Assembly: GCF_018070465.1 (NCBI RefSeq)
Contig: NZ_JAGPXT010000004.1
Span: 186,001-250,000, forward strand
Origin: Micromonospora sp. C95
GTDB taxonomy: Bacteria > Actinomycetota > Actinomycetes > Mycobacteriales > Micromonosporaceae
Direction: 5' to 3'
DNA: 64,000 bases
Shown here: positions 35,860-46,796 of the stretch, piece after piece
Layout of the letters: each line of letters opens with the position of its first letter
Position numbering within the stretch: position 1 is the first letter of the stretch
The notes under the pieces: model-generated
Database searches by the model: none
The model's input: the letters and a program-made list of their open reading frames with translations, nothing else
Told to the model about the DNA's origin: nothing
Position numbers and translations under genes: made by a program

Positions 35860-36900
35860 GTGAACTTCTTGCCCACTGGAAAGCGGGTCCTCATTACCGG
35901 CGGCACCGGCTCGTTCGGCCAGAAAATGGTCCGCCGGCTGCTCGACCGCGACGTCGGCGAGGTCCGGGTGCTCAGCCGAGACGAGGCCAAGCAGGATGCG
36001 ATGCGGCGCATGCTCGGCGACGAACGGGTCCGCTACTACGTCGGTGACGTGCGCGACTACGACGCGGTGCAGCGGGCCACCCGCGATGTGGACTTCGTCT
36101 TTCACGCCGCCGCGCTCAAGCAGGTCCCCTCCTGTGAGTTCTTCCCGCTGGAGGCGGTCCGCACCAACATCCTGGGCAGCGGGAACGTGATCGAAGCTGC
36201 CGAGCGCAACGGGGTGAGCTCAGTGGTCATGCTCGGCACCGACAAGGCCGTCTATCCGGTCAACGCGATGGGCATGACGAAGGCCTTGATGGAGAAGCTG
36301 GCCCAAGCGCATTCGCGCAACAACCCGGAGAGCCGGACCACGATCTCCAGTGTCCGGTACGGCAACGTCATGTACTCACGAGGTTCGGTCATCCCGCTCT
36401 TCATCGAGCAGATCAAGGTGGGGCGTGCCCCGACGGTGACCAACCCGTCGATGACCCGATTCCTGATGTCACTGGAGGAGTCGGTCGAACTCGTCGAGCA
36501 CGCCTTCCTGCACGCGCGTCCAGGCGATCTCTTTGTCCGCAAGGCCAGCGCCTGCACCGTCGGGGACCTCGCCGCCGCGCTCTGCCAGCTTTTTGACGTG
36601 CCGACCAAGCTCGACCTGATTGGGGTACGCCACGGGGAGAAGCTGCACGAGACGCTGGCGAGTCGGGAGGAACTGACCCGGGCGGAGGACCTAGGCGACT
36701 TCTTCCGGGTGCCGGTCGACGATCGCGATCTCAACTACGCCCTCTACGTCTCCGAGGGCGATCTGGCCACCGCTGACGGCGATGACTTCAACTCCGCCAA
36801 CGCGACGCAGCTTGACGTGCCGCAGATCATGGAGTTGCTGCTCACCCTGCCCGAGGTTCGTGCCGAGTTGGCGGCAAGCGAACTGGCTCCGGCGTCATGA
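35860..36900 (+). CDS. capE: UDP-GlcNAc 4,6-dehydratase/5-epimerase (CapE/FnlA)
   Basis: A 346-aa SDR enzyme of the FlaA1/CapE/FnlA type. VLITGGTGSFGQKMVRRLLD is the nucleotide loop, and GTDKAVYPVNAMGMTKALMEKLAQA carries the DK-x-x-MGxTK catalytic signature. In the UDP-L-FucNAc pathway CapE takes UDP-GlcNAc to a 4-keto-6-deoxy intermediate with inversion at C5. VRYGNVMYSRGSVIPLFIEQI and GVRHGEKLHETLASREE also match. GTG 35860 has GGGAG four bases upstream, which decides it over the earlier frame start. It overlaps capF by four bases (ATGA), and with capG forms a three-gene coupled operon. Confidence 0.92.
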   Translation: MNFLPTGKRVLITGGTGSFGQKMVRRLLDRDVGEVRVLSRDEAKQDAMRRMLGDERVRYYVGDVRDYDAVQRATRDVDFVFHAAALKQVPSCEFFPLEAVRTNILGSGNVIEAAERNGVSSVVMLGTDKAVYPVNAMGMTKALMEKLAQAHSRNNPESRTTISSVRYGNVMYSRGSVIPLFIEQIKVGRAPTVTNPSMTRFLMSLEESVELVEHAFLHARPGDLFVRKASACTVGDLAAALCQLFDVPTKLDLIGVRHGEKLHETLASREELTRAEDLGDFFRVPVDDRDLNYALYVSEGDLATADGDDFNSANATQLDVPQIMELLLTLPEVRAELAASELAPAS

Positions 36901-38042
36901 GGCTCGCCCTGACCGGTGCCGGTGGCTTTCTCGGCTGGCACGTACGGGTACTGGTCCGCGCTCTGGGGTGGCCGGAGCCGGTGGTGTTGACCCGAACGGA
37001 CCTGACACAGCCGGAGGTCGTCGCAGCCAGGCTGGCCGGCGTGGACCGGGTGCTGCACCTGGCGGGGGTCAACCGCGGCGACCCCACCGAGGTGGCGGCC
37101 GGCAACGTGGAACCGTCGGCCGCCCTGGTCCGCGGTCTCCGGCGATGCCCGGCACCGCCGAAAACGGTGGTGTTCGCCAACTCGACGCAGGCGGGAAACG
37201 GCACGGCGTACGGAGACTCGAAGTCGACTGCTGCTGCCACGCTCGCCACCGCCAGGGAGGTCGGCAGCGCCTTCATCGATGTGCGCCTTCCCAATCTGTA
37301 CGGCGAGCACGGTCGTCCCTTCTACAACTCGGTCGTCGCGACCTTCTGCCGGCTCCTTGCCGAAGGCGGCGAACCGGACGTCCGCGAGGATCGCGAGCTC
37401 GACCTGGTGCACGTGACCGATGCTGCCGCCCGGCTGATCGGCGCTCCGGCGGGGGGGCCGTGGGATGTCACCATGCCAGCCCTCCGAGTCACAGTGCGGA
37501 GCGTTGCCGAACTACTCAGCTACTTCGCTACGACGTATCGGACTGGGGAGATCCCGACGCTGAGCGACCGGCACCAGGTACGGATCTTCAACACCTACCG
37601 GTCGCACTGCTTCCCGGCGCACTATCCGATGCCCCTGACGCGGCGCAGCGACCAGCGTGGCGGTCTGGTCGAGGTGGTCAAGACGCATGGTGGGGCCGGG
37701 CAGACCTTCTGCTCGACCAGCTATCCCGGTGTGGCCCGAGGGGAACACTTCCATTTGGCCAAGGTGGAGCGGTTCGTCGTGCTGCGCGGCACGGCCGTGA
37801 TAAACCTCCGCCGGGTCGGGCATGACGAGGTGATCCGGTTTCCGGTGAGCGGCGACGCGCCGGTCGTCGTTGACATGCCGGCCATGTGGGTGCACAACAT
37901 CGTCAACATCGGCTCCGACGAGCTGCTGACCCTCTTCTGGGCCAACGACCTCTTCGACCCGTCCCAGCCCGACACGTATGTCGAGCCGGTGGGCGAATCC
38001 ACCTCGATGGCGGCGGTGATGATGGCGGGAGGGCGTGGATGA
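36897..38042 (+). CDS. capF: UDP-sugar reductase with C-terminal cupin (CapF/FnlB)
   Basis: A 381-aa two-domain enzyme. Residues 1-245 are a short-chain reductase with LALTGAGGFLGWHV at the N-terminus and a GTAYGDSKSTAAATLA catalytic segment. The C-terminal domain from about residue 250 is a cupin: VVKTHGGAGQTFCSTSYPGVARGEHFHLAKVERFVVLRGTAVI, with the H-F-H metal site. This architecture is specific to CapF/FnlB of the UDP-L-FucNAc pathway, where the cupin domain epimerises and the SDR domain reduces. It starts in the capE stop and ends in the capG start (ATGA both times), so the three proteins are made together. Confidence 0.92.
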   Translation: MRLALTGAGGFLGWHVRVLVRALGWPEPVVLTRTDLTQPEVVAARLAGVDRVLHLAGVNRGDPTEVAAGNVEPSAALVRGLRRCPAPPKTVVFANSTQAGNGTAYGDSKSTAAATLATAREVGSAFIDVRLPNLYGEHGRPFYNSVVATFCRLLAEGGEPDVREDRELDLVHVTDAAARLIGAPAGGPWDVTMPALRVTVRSVAELLSYFATTYRTGEIPTLSDRHQVRIFNTYRSHCFPAHYPMPLTRRSDQRGGLVEVVKTHGGAGQTFCSTSYPGVARGEHFHLAKVERFVVLRGTAVINLRRVGHDEVIRFPVSGDAPVVVDMPAMWVHNIVNIGSDELLTLFWANDLFDPSQPDTYVEPVGESTSMAAVMMAGGRG

Positions 38043-39163
38043 CCCGGGTGATGACCGTCGTCGGCACCAGACCCGAGATCATCCGGCTTTCCCGGGTGAT
38101 CGATCGGCTGGATCGTACGGTCGACCATACGTTGGTCCATACCGGACAAAACTGGGATCCCACCCTCTCCGATGTATTCTTCACCGAACTGCTGCTTCGC
38201 GCGCCAGACCGGTTTCTGCGGGTCGACACGACCTCGCTGGGACGGGTCCTCGGCGGTGTGCTGATCGGCGTCGAGGAGGCGATCGCCGAGCTGCGGCCCG
38301 ACGCGCTGTTGGTGCTGGGGGACACCAACAGCTGCATTTCCGCCCTGATGGCTCGCCGGATGCGGATTCCCGTCTATCACATGGAGGCCGGCAACCGCTG
38401 CTTCGACCTCAATGTGCCGGAGGAGACGAACCGGCGCCTGGTGGACCATGTCGCCGACTTCAACCTCGTGTATACCGAACACGCCCGGCGAAACCTGCTG
38501 GCCGAAGGGCTGCACCCGCGCCGCATCCTGCACACCGGTTCCCCCATGCGGGAAGTGATCGAGTACCACCGCGCCGATGTGAACCGATCCGCCATACTCG
38601 ATCGGCTCGAACTAGAACCCGGTCGTTACTTCATGGTGAGTGCACATCGCGAGGAAAACGTGGACCATCCTGACCGGCTGCGTCGTCTGCTGGACTGCCT
38701 CCGCGCGGTCCACGACACGTGGGGACTGCCGGTGCTGGTCTCCACCCACCCGCGTACCCGCAAGCGGCTGGAGGCGCACGCCGCCAATGCCGGCGATCTG
38801 GAGGGGATCGCGTTCCACGAGCCGTTCGGACTCTTTGACTACGTACGATTGCAGTGCGACGCCCGATGCACGCTCTCTGACAGCGGCACGATCAGCGAGG
38901 AGTCGGCGATCCTCGGGTTCCCGGCGGTGACGCTGCGCGAGTCGATCGAGCGGCCGGAGGCGTTGGACGCCGGCGGAATCATCATGACCGGTCTGGACCG
39001 GCAGGGCGTGCTGGAGGCGATCACCGTAGCAGTCGACCAGGTCAACACCGACGGCGTGCCCTGCCCCGTTGACTACCAGGTCCCGGACACCTCACGCCGA
39101 GTCGTCGACTTTATCCTCTCCACCGTCCGACACCACCACGATTGGGCTGGCATTCGGCGCTGA
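38039..39163 (+). CDS. capG: UDP-N-acetyl-hexosamine 2-epimerase (CapG/FnlC)
   Basis: A 374-aa GT-B fold epimerase, WecB family. MTVVGTRPEIIRLSRVIDRLDRTVDHTLVHTGQNWDPTLSDVFF and VLGDTNSCISALMARRMRIPVYHMEAGNR are typical. In this pathway CapG/FnlC epimerises the C2 carbon to give UDP-N-acetyl-L-fucosamine. WecB itself makes UDP-ManNAc from UDP-GlcNAc, and the family alone cannot separate the two; gene order after capE and capF argues for CapG. ATG 38039 overlaps the capF stop. The next gene on the right is convergent metK, with no obvious terminator in 39164-39418. Confidence 0.9.
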   Translation: MTRVMTVVGTRPEIIRLSRVIDRLDRTVDHTLVHTGQNWDPTLSDVFFTELLLRAPDRFLRVDTTSLGRVLGGVLIGVEEAIAELRPDALLVLGDTNSCISALMARRMRIPVYHMEAGNRCFDLNVPEETNRRLVDHVADFNLVYTEHARRNLLAEGLHPRRILHTGSPMREVIEYHRADVNRSAILDRLELEPGRYFMVSAHREENVDHPDRLRRLLDCLRAVHDTWGLPVLVSTHPRTRKRLEAHAANAGDLEGIAFHEPFGLFDYVRLQCDARCTLSDSGTISEESAILGFPAVTLRESIERPEALDAGGIIMTGLDRQGVLEAITVAVDQVNTDGVPCPVDYQVPDTSRRVVDFILSTVRHHHDWAGIRR

Positions 39164-39418
39164 CCTAACCATCAGCGCCCTTTCGACCCATGGCGTTCCT
39201 CGTCAGGAATCCCCCAGCGGACGCGGACAGTGGCCACCTCGGGACGAACGTTTTCGTCAACTGCGCGGTCGCCCCGGATCGTTCGCAGGCACAGCCGTCA
39301 GTCCAGAGGGCATGAAGCGGTGTCAGTGACGTGAGGACTCTCAGATCCTGCTATTCGCTACCACCCGGAGGGTGCTCGAATACTGCCTGGCTACGCTCGG
39401 CGTGCCCTTGCCGTCCTC

Positions 39419-40612
39419 TCAGGCTCCGGCCGCGGACTTCAGGTCGGCGGCACGGTCGGTGCTCTCCCATGTCAGGTCGGGCAACTCGCGACCGAAGTGA
39501 CCGTACGCGGCTGTCTGTTGATAGATCGGGCGTAGGAGGTCGAGATCGCGGATGATCGCGGCTGGCCGCAGGTCGAAGACCTCCCGAATCGCCTTCTCGA
39601 TCCGGTCCACCGGTACGGTCTCCGTGCCGAAGGTCTCCACGAACAGGCTCACCGGCTGCGCCTTCCCGATGGCGTACGCCACCTGCGTCTCACACCGCTC
39701 CGCGAGCCCTGCGGCCACCACGTTCTTGGCCACCCACCGCATCGCGTACGCGGCCGACCGGTCGACCTTCGACGGGTCCTTGCCCGAGAACGCGCCGCCG
39801 CCGTGCCGCGCATATCCACCGTACGTGTCCACGATGATCTTTCGTCCGGTCAGACCGGCGTCGCCCATCGGTCCACCCACCTCAAACCTCCCGGTGGGGT
39901 TTACCAGCAGTCGGTAGCCTCCGGTCGCCAAGTCCAACGCCTCCAGCTCGGGGCCGATCACATGCTCCCGTACGTCTGGAGTCAGCAATGACTCCAGAGA
40001 GATGCCGGCCGCATGCTGGGTGGAGATCACCACGGTGTCCAGCCTCACCGGACGCAGTCCGTCGTACTCCACGGTCACCTGGGTCTTGCCGTCCGGCCGC
40101 AGATAGGACAGGGTGCCGTTCCTCCGCGCTGCTGAGAGCTGCCGGGCAAGCCGGTGTGCCAGCGCGATCGGCAGCGGCATCAATTCTGGGGTCTCCGAAC
40201 ACGCGAACCCGAACATCATGCCCTGATCGCCCGCACCCTGCGCGTTCAAGACGTCGCCAGAGGAGCCGGTACGCAGCTCATGGGCGTTGTCCACGCCCTG
40301 CGCGATATCCGGTGACTGGGATCCGATCGACACACTCACCCCACACGAGGCGCCATCGAATCCCTTCTTCGACGAGTCGTACCCGATCCGCAGCACCGTC
40401 TCCCGCACGATGGCCGGAATATCGACGTACGCCTCCGTGGACACCTCACCGGCCACATGCACCTGTCCGGTGGTGATCAGTGTCTCCACCGCGACCCGGC
40501 TACGCGGATCCGCTGCCAGCAGCGCGTCCAGGATGCCATCGCTAACCTGATCGGCGATCTTGTCCGGGTGGCCCTCGGTTACGGACTCTGATGTGAACAA
40601 ACGCCGCTTCAC
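39419..40612 (-). CDS. metK: S-adenosylmethionine synthetase
   Basis: MetK (397 aa) makes SAM from ATP and methionine. [21 protein letters not shown] at the N-terminus, [21 protein letters not shown] and [23 protein letters not shown] are the family signatures, all intact. The start is GTG with GGAGAGG upstream, in an A+T-rich leader (40625-40690). Most actinomycetes have one metK in another context (with priA or coaBC), so this copy at the end of a polysaccharide cluster may be a second gene; that cannot be checked here. SAM could serve the methyltransferase-like protein at 32678. The region 40613-40806 holds no clear gene. Confidence 0.93.
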   Translation of the reverse strand: MKRRLFTSESVTEGHPDKIADQVSDGILDALLAADPRSRVAVETLITTGQVHVAGEVSTEAYVDIPAIVRETVLRIGYDSSKKGFDGASCGVSVSIGSQSPDIAQGVDNAHELRTGSSGDVLNAQGAGDQGMMFGFACSETPELMPLPIALAHRLARQLSAARRNGTLSYLRPDGKTQVTVEYDGLRPVRLDTVVISTQHAAGISLESLLTPDVREHVIGPELEALDLATGGYRLLVNPTGRFEVGGPMGDAGLTGRKIIVDTYGGYARHGGGAFSGKDPSKVDRSAAYAMRWVAKNVVAAGLAERCETQVAYAIGKAQPVSLFVETFGTETVPVDRIEKAIREVFDLRPAAIIRDLDLLRPIYQQTAAYGHFGRELPDLTWESTDRAADLKSAAGA

Positions 40613-40806
40613 GGGCCTCTCCTCAGCGTTAGCTTGGCACGCTATGTCTACCTTGTCTTAATTGACTTGTTGGTTATAGCAGAATGCCGCGCCGTAAACT
40701 CCACATTCCCTGCCCCGGAGAGACAGCGTTCGGGCTGCTGCACAGGTGGGCGGAGATCTCGGACCGCTCTATCCCTGCGTGATCGTGGTCGCCGGCCTGC
40801 TCGGAT

Positions 40807-41259
40807 TCATGGCGTAGCAGGCCCGGCGGCAGACGACTCGCCGTCAGCGAGTCGCCGGCGGAGCAGGACATGCAGCGGCATCGACTCACCATCACGTCCC
40901 CCCGCGCCCACCACCAGCGGCGGCGGGCTGGGCTGCGGGTCGGCACCGAGGAGCCGGGCGCGCAGCGAGCGCGGCACGGTCAGCAGGTGAAAACGACCGT
41001 CGACGTCGACCGCCCGGCTGCGCGCCCGGTCGATGTACCAGCCGTGCAGACCGGTCCGGTAGCGGGCCCGGCCGTCATGGGAACGGGCGACAAGTCGGGT
41101 GGTGGCCAGGCCGCGCCGCCGTGCCTCGGCGACGAACGCGCCGACCAGCGCCGCCGCCTCCGCCTGCTCGGCCTCCCGGCGTCGCTGCGCGGCCGCCGCG
41201 TGCGCCAACACCGCCTGCTGCCGCGTCTCCCGCCACTCCGCGCCGCCGTCGCTCACCAC
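40807..41259 (-). CDS. Hypothetical actinobacterial protein, 150 aa
   Basis: I do not recognise the function. The N-terminal 50 residues are an Ala/Arg/Glu-rich helix (WRETRQQAVLAHAAAAQRRREAEQAEAAALVGAFVAEARRRG), possibly a coiled coil. A short conserved-looking segment follows: GLHGWYIDRARSRAVDVDGRFHLLTVPRSLRARLLG. WYIDR and HLLTVP are typical of small conserved actinobacterial proteins of unknown role. The C-terminus is Pro/Gly/Ser-rich. No signal peptide or membrane segment. Between this start and Tex (stop 41588) lie two palindromic elements, so its promoter is probably in that region. Confidence 0.65.
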   Translation of the reverse strand: MVSDGGAEWRETRQQAVLAHAAAAQRRREAEQAEAAALVGAFVAEARRRGLATTRLVARSHDGRARYRTGLHGWYIDRARSRAVDVDGRFHLLTVPRSLRARLLGADPQPSPPPLVVGAGGRDGESMPLHVLLRRRLADGESSAAGPATP

Positions 41260-41324
41260 GCCCCGACGGTACGCCCACCCGGCCGCCCTCCCCAGCCCTA
41301 CCCGTTACCCCTGGCACCGTCACG

Positions 41325-41380
41325 AACTTCAGTGATGCTGCTGTCTCGCGACGGGTTGAGGCAGCAGCATCCTCGAAGTT
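41325..41380. repeat. Intergenic palindrome, type A (copy 3)
   Basis: The arms 41325-41347 and 41358-41380 are 23 bp each with a 10-nt loop and about three mismatches. AACTTC outside and CTGCTG(T/C)CTC inside match the copies at 10512 and 11548. It lies between two leftward genes (Tex, stop 41588; hypothetical, start 41259), upstream of a start. Confidence 0.8.
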
Positions 41381-41416
41381 GTCCGATGTGTTGAACCCGA
41401 TCGGTGTGTGGGTTGA

Positions 41417-41493
41417 CGCCCTTTGCTCTGCTTCAACCCACGCACCAGCGGTGCGTCGAAACCGTTGCGTCCGTTGAAGCAGAGCAAAGGGCG
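41417..41493. repeat. Intergenic palindrome, type D, nested hairpin
   Basis: 41417-41437 and 41473-41493 are a perfect 21-bp inverted repeat whose arm contains TTTGCTCTGCTTCAAC. The 35-nt interior holds a second perfect stem CGCACC-AGC-GGTGCG (41441-41455). A 17-nt part (TCTGCTTCAACCCACGC, 41427-41443) recurs exactly at 58437-58453 on the other strand. With copy 3 of type A it fills the 328-bp space 41260-41587, in which I see no gene. Confidence 0.85.
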
Positions 41494-41587
41494 CGAGGTG
41501 GTATATGCCTCGGCTGGTGCCAACGGCCGGGTCCGGCGCGACCGGGTTTGCGTCCCGTCGGCCACGGCCGTCGACGAAAGAGGATCT

Positions 41588-43984
<2,397 letters not shown>

Positions 43985-44046
43985 GTTGTCGCTCCGCCTT
44001 CGGGTGTGGGTTCCGTGGTGCATTCTGCCGGGCTACCGTGGCGATC

Positions 44047-45558
44047 ATGGAACCACCTGCGGACCCCCGGGCGCGCCGACTCTTCGGCGGCAGCGCGCGG
44101 GCCCTCGGCGACCTGGCCACCAGCCCGTTCCGGGCCGACCGGGACCGGATCGTCGGCTCGCCGTTCTTCACCCGGCTCGGCGGCGTCACCCAGGTGGTCA
44201 GCCCGGGCGGGTCCGGGCTGCTGGTGCACAACCGGCTCACCCACAGTCTCAAGGTCGCCCAGGTGGCCCGGGCGATCGCCGAACGGCTCACCGCCGACGG
44301 CCAGCAACGCGACCTGGTGGAGAAGCTCGGCGGCTGCGACCCGGACGTGGTGGAGGCCGCCGCGCTCGCCCACGACCTCGGTCACCCGCCCTTCGGGCAC
44401 CTGGGGGAGCGGGTGCTGGACCGGCTGGCCCGGCACCGGCTCGGCCTGACCGACGGGTTCGAGGGCAACGCCCAGTCGTACCGGATCGTCACCTCGACCG
44501 AGATCCGGGGCGCGGCGACCACCGGCCTGGACCTGACCGCGGCGGTGCGGGCGGCCATGCTGAAGTACCCGTGGACCCGGCTGGACCACCCCGACCCGCA
44601 CCCCCGGACGATGGATCCGCCGCCGCGCGGCGCGACCCCGCCGCCGGACGACCCGGACAGCGGCTCGCTGAAGTTCGGGGCGTACCGCACGGAGCTGGAC
44701 GACCTGCGGCAGGCCCGGGCACCGTTCGCCGGCCGGATCGCCGACTGGCAGCAGACCGTCGAGGCGTCGGTGATGGACACCGCCGACGACATCGCGTACG
44801 CCATCCACGACGTGGAGGACTTCTACCGGGTCGGGGTGCTCCAGCAGGGCACGGTGGCCGCCGAGCTGATGGCCTGGCAGCGTGAGGTCGGCCAGCTGCG
44901 GGCGATCACCGATTCCGCGCTGGCCACCTCGGCCCGTCGGCCCGGCTCGTCGATCGAGCGGCTGCGTCGCCAGCTGCACCACAAGGACGGCTGGATCGCC
45001 GACGACGAGGCGTTCGCCGCCGCCGTCGAACACGTCCGGGAGGAGTTGGTCGAAGGGCTGCTGGCGTTGCCGTTCGACGGCTCGATCGAGGCGGAACAGT
45101 ACGTGGCCCGCTTCTCCGCCCGGTGGACCACCCGCTTCGTGGACTCGATCACCGTCGTCGAGCAGCCCGCCGTACGCTCCGGGCACGTGCTGCTGGCCCC
45201 GGCGCAGTGGCACGAGGTGCAGGTGCTCAAGTTCGTCCATCACCGGTTCGTGCTGGCCCGGCCCGACCTGGCGTTGCACCAGCGTGGTCAGGCCCGACTC
45301 CTCGACACCCTGGTCGACGCGCTGCGGGAGTGGCTGCTGGACCCGGAGGAGGAGTCCCGGTTGCCCCGGCGGCTGCACGACCTGGTGGAGTTGGCCGAGG
45401 CGGAACTGCATCCGCGTACCCCGGACCGGCTCGGCAAGGCGCGCGGCCGGGCCATCGTCGACTTCGTCGCCCAGCTCACCGACGGCCAGGCGGTGGCGAT
45501 GCTTGACGCGCTCTCCGGCCGCTCCGGTGCTCTCTGGACCGACGCCTTCGTCCTCTGA
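44047..45558 (+). CDS. dgt: dGTPase-like HD-domain deoxynucleotide triphosphohydrolase
   Basis: A 503-aa HD-domain protein of the dNTP triphosphohydrolase family, which hydrolyses dNTPs to nucleosides and triphosphate. LLVHNRLTHSLKVAQVARAI gives the first metal His (residue 66), LAHDLGHPPFGHLGE the HD pair (108-109), and MDTADDIAYAIHDVEDFY the later Asp. A Pro-rich insert (DHPDPHPRTMDPPPRGATPPPDDPD) near residue 190 is unusual. ATG 44047 is chosen, with GTG 44038 in frame as an alternative. It is convergent with the MBL gene (45593) with only 34 bp between the stops. Confidence 0.9.
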   Translation: MEPPADPRARRLFGGSARALGDLATSPFRADRDRIVGSPFFTRLGGVTQVVSPGGSGLLVHNRLTHSLKVAQVARAIAERLTADGQQRDLVEKLGGCDPDVVEAAALAHDLGHPPFGHLGERVLDRLARHRLGLTDGFEGNAQSYRIVTSTEIRGAATTGLDLTAAVRAAMLKYPWTRLDHPDPHPRTMDPPPRGATPPPDDPDSGSLKFGAYRTELDDLRQARAPFAGRIADWQQTVEASVMDTADDIAYAIHDVEDFYRVGVLQQGTVAAELMAWQREVGQLRAITDSALATSARRPGSSIERLRRQLHHKDGWIADDEAFAAAVEHVREELVEGLLALPFDGSIEAEQYVARFSARWTTRFVDSITVVEQPAVRSGHVLLAPAQWHEVQVLKFVHHRFVLARPDLALHQRGQARLLDTLVDALREWLLDPEEESRLPRRLHDLVELAEAELHPRTPDRLGKARGRAIVDFVAQLTDGQAVAMLDALSGRSGALWTDAFVL

Positions 45559-45592
45559 GACGGCCGGCCCGGGCCCGCTCGGGGTCGGCGGC

Positions 45593-46744
45593 TCAGGCGA
45601 TGGCCTGCCACCAGCCGTCGACCGGCGGCGGGTCGTCGACCACCACCCGCTCGCCGGGGCGTGGCACGGCCAGCCGCACGTCGCGGGCCTTCGCCTCCGC
45701 CCAGAGCCGGTCCACCGGCTCGGACCAGTCGTGCAGGGCGAGGTTGAACGTGCCCCAGTGCACCGGCAGGAACAGCCCACCGCGCAGGTCCAGGTGGGCG
45801 GCCACCGCCTCCTCCGGGAACATGTGGATGCCCGGCCAGGCCCGGTCGTACGCGCCGATCTGCATCAGCGTCACGTCGAACGGCCCGTGCGCGGCACCGA
45901 TCTCGGCGTACCCGCCGAAGTAGCCGGAGTCCCCGGTGTAGTAGACGCGGCGCTGCTGGCCGGCCACCACCCAGGAACTCCAGAGGGTGCCATTGCGCCG
46001 CAGGCCCCGGCCGGAGAAGTGCTGGGCAGCGGTGCAGGTGATCTCCAGCTCGGCCACCCGGTGGGTCTGCGACCAGTCCAGCTCGATGATCCGCTCCGCC
46101 GGTACGCCCCAGCGGTCGAGGTGGGCACCGACTCCGAGCGGCACCAGGAACGGCGCCGACTGCCGGGCGGTCAGTTCCCGCACCGTGCCCATGTCGAGAT
46201 GGTCGTAGTGGTCGTGCGAGATCAGGATCGCGTCGAGGCGGGGCAGTTCGTCGAGGCGTACCGGCGGTTGGTGCAGCCGGCGCGGGCCGACCGCCGTCGA
46301 CGGGGAGCACCTGTCGCTCCACACCGGGTCCAGCAGCACCCGGCGACCCTCGATCTCGATCAGGGCGGAGGCGTGGCCGTACCAGACGACGTTCAGTTCG
46401 CGCGCCGGGTCGATGCCGGTCTCGGCGGCCGGCCGCAGCAGTGGCACGGGTGCGCCCGGCCGGCGCTTCTGCTTGCCGAAGAGCAGTTCCCGGAACAGGT
46501 TGCGGTCCGAGCTGGGCACCATCGTGCGGGTGTCCGCGCGGTTGTGGAAGGTGCCGTCGCGGAACTGTGGTGACCGGGCCGCCCGTTCGGCCCGGGCGCC
46601 GGCCAGCCGGCCGCCGATCGCGGCCGGCACGTTCCGTGCGGCCCAGGCCGCGGTGGCGAGCCCGGCGACCGCGGCCAGGCCCGCCACCGACCCGGTGATC
46701 CGCCGACCGGTGGTACGTCCGCTCGGCTCGTTCGGCGCCCGCAT
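45593..46744 (-). CDS. MBL-fold hydrolase, NAPE-PLD/UlaG-like
   Basis: A 383-aa metallo-beta-lactamase-fold protein. An N-terminal hydrophobic segment (ITGSVAGLAAVAGLATAAWAA, residues 16-36) anchors or exports it. NVVWYGHASALIEIEGRRVLLDPVWSDRCSP and the metal motif SHDHYDHLD (residues 176-184) resemble UlaG and mammalian NAPE-PLD, followed by YYTGDSGYFGGYAEIG and LFLPVHWGTFNLALHDWSEP. Members act on N-acyl-ethanolamine phospholipids or related phosphodiesters; the substrate here is unknown. The start ATG 46744 has AGGGGG shortly before it. The start of the beta-lactamase-like gene lies upstream on the same strand. Confidence 0.85.
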   Translation of the reverse strand: MRAPNEPSGRTTGRRITGSVAGLAAVAGLATAAWAARNVPAAIGGRLAGARAERAARSPQFRDGTFHNRADTRTMVPSSDRNLFRELLFGKQKRRPGAPVPLLRPAAETGIDPARELNVVWYGHASALIEIEGRRVLLDPVWSDRCSPSTAVGPRRLHQPPVRLDELPRLDAILISHDHYDHLDMGTVRELTARQSAPFLVPLGVGAHLDRWGVPAERIIELDWSQTHRVAELEITCTAAQHFSGRGLRRNGTLWSSWVVAGQQRRVYYTGDSGYFGGYAEIGAAHGPFDVTLMQIGAYDRAWPGIHMFPEEAVAAHLDLRGGLFLPVHWGTFNLALHDWSEPVDRLWAEAKARDVRLAVPRPGERVVVDDPPPVDGWWQAIA

Positions 46745-46796
46745 GGTCCCCCCTCTGTTGATCCCCGAGGTCCACGGTAGCCGCCGCCGGCCGGGT

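Noticed and set aside
40740..40830. A short rightward frame ending GLLGFMA near 40810
   Set aside because: Looks like a membrane-protein end by chance; no start, RBS or longer frame supports it.
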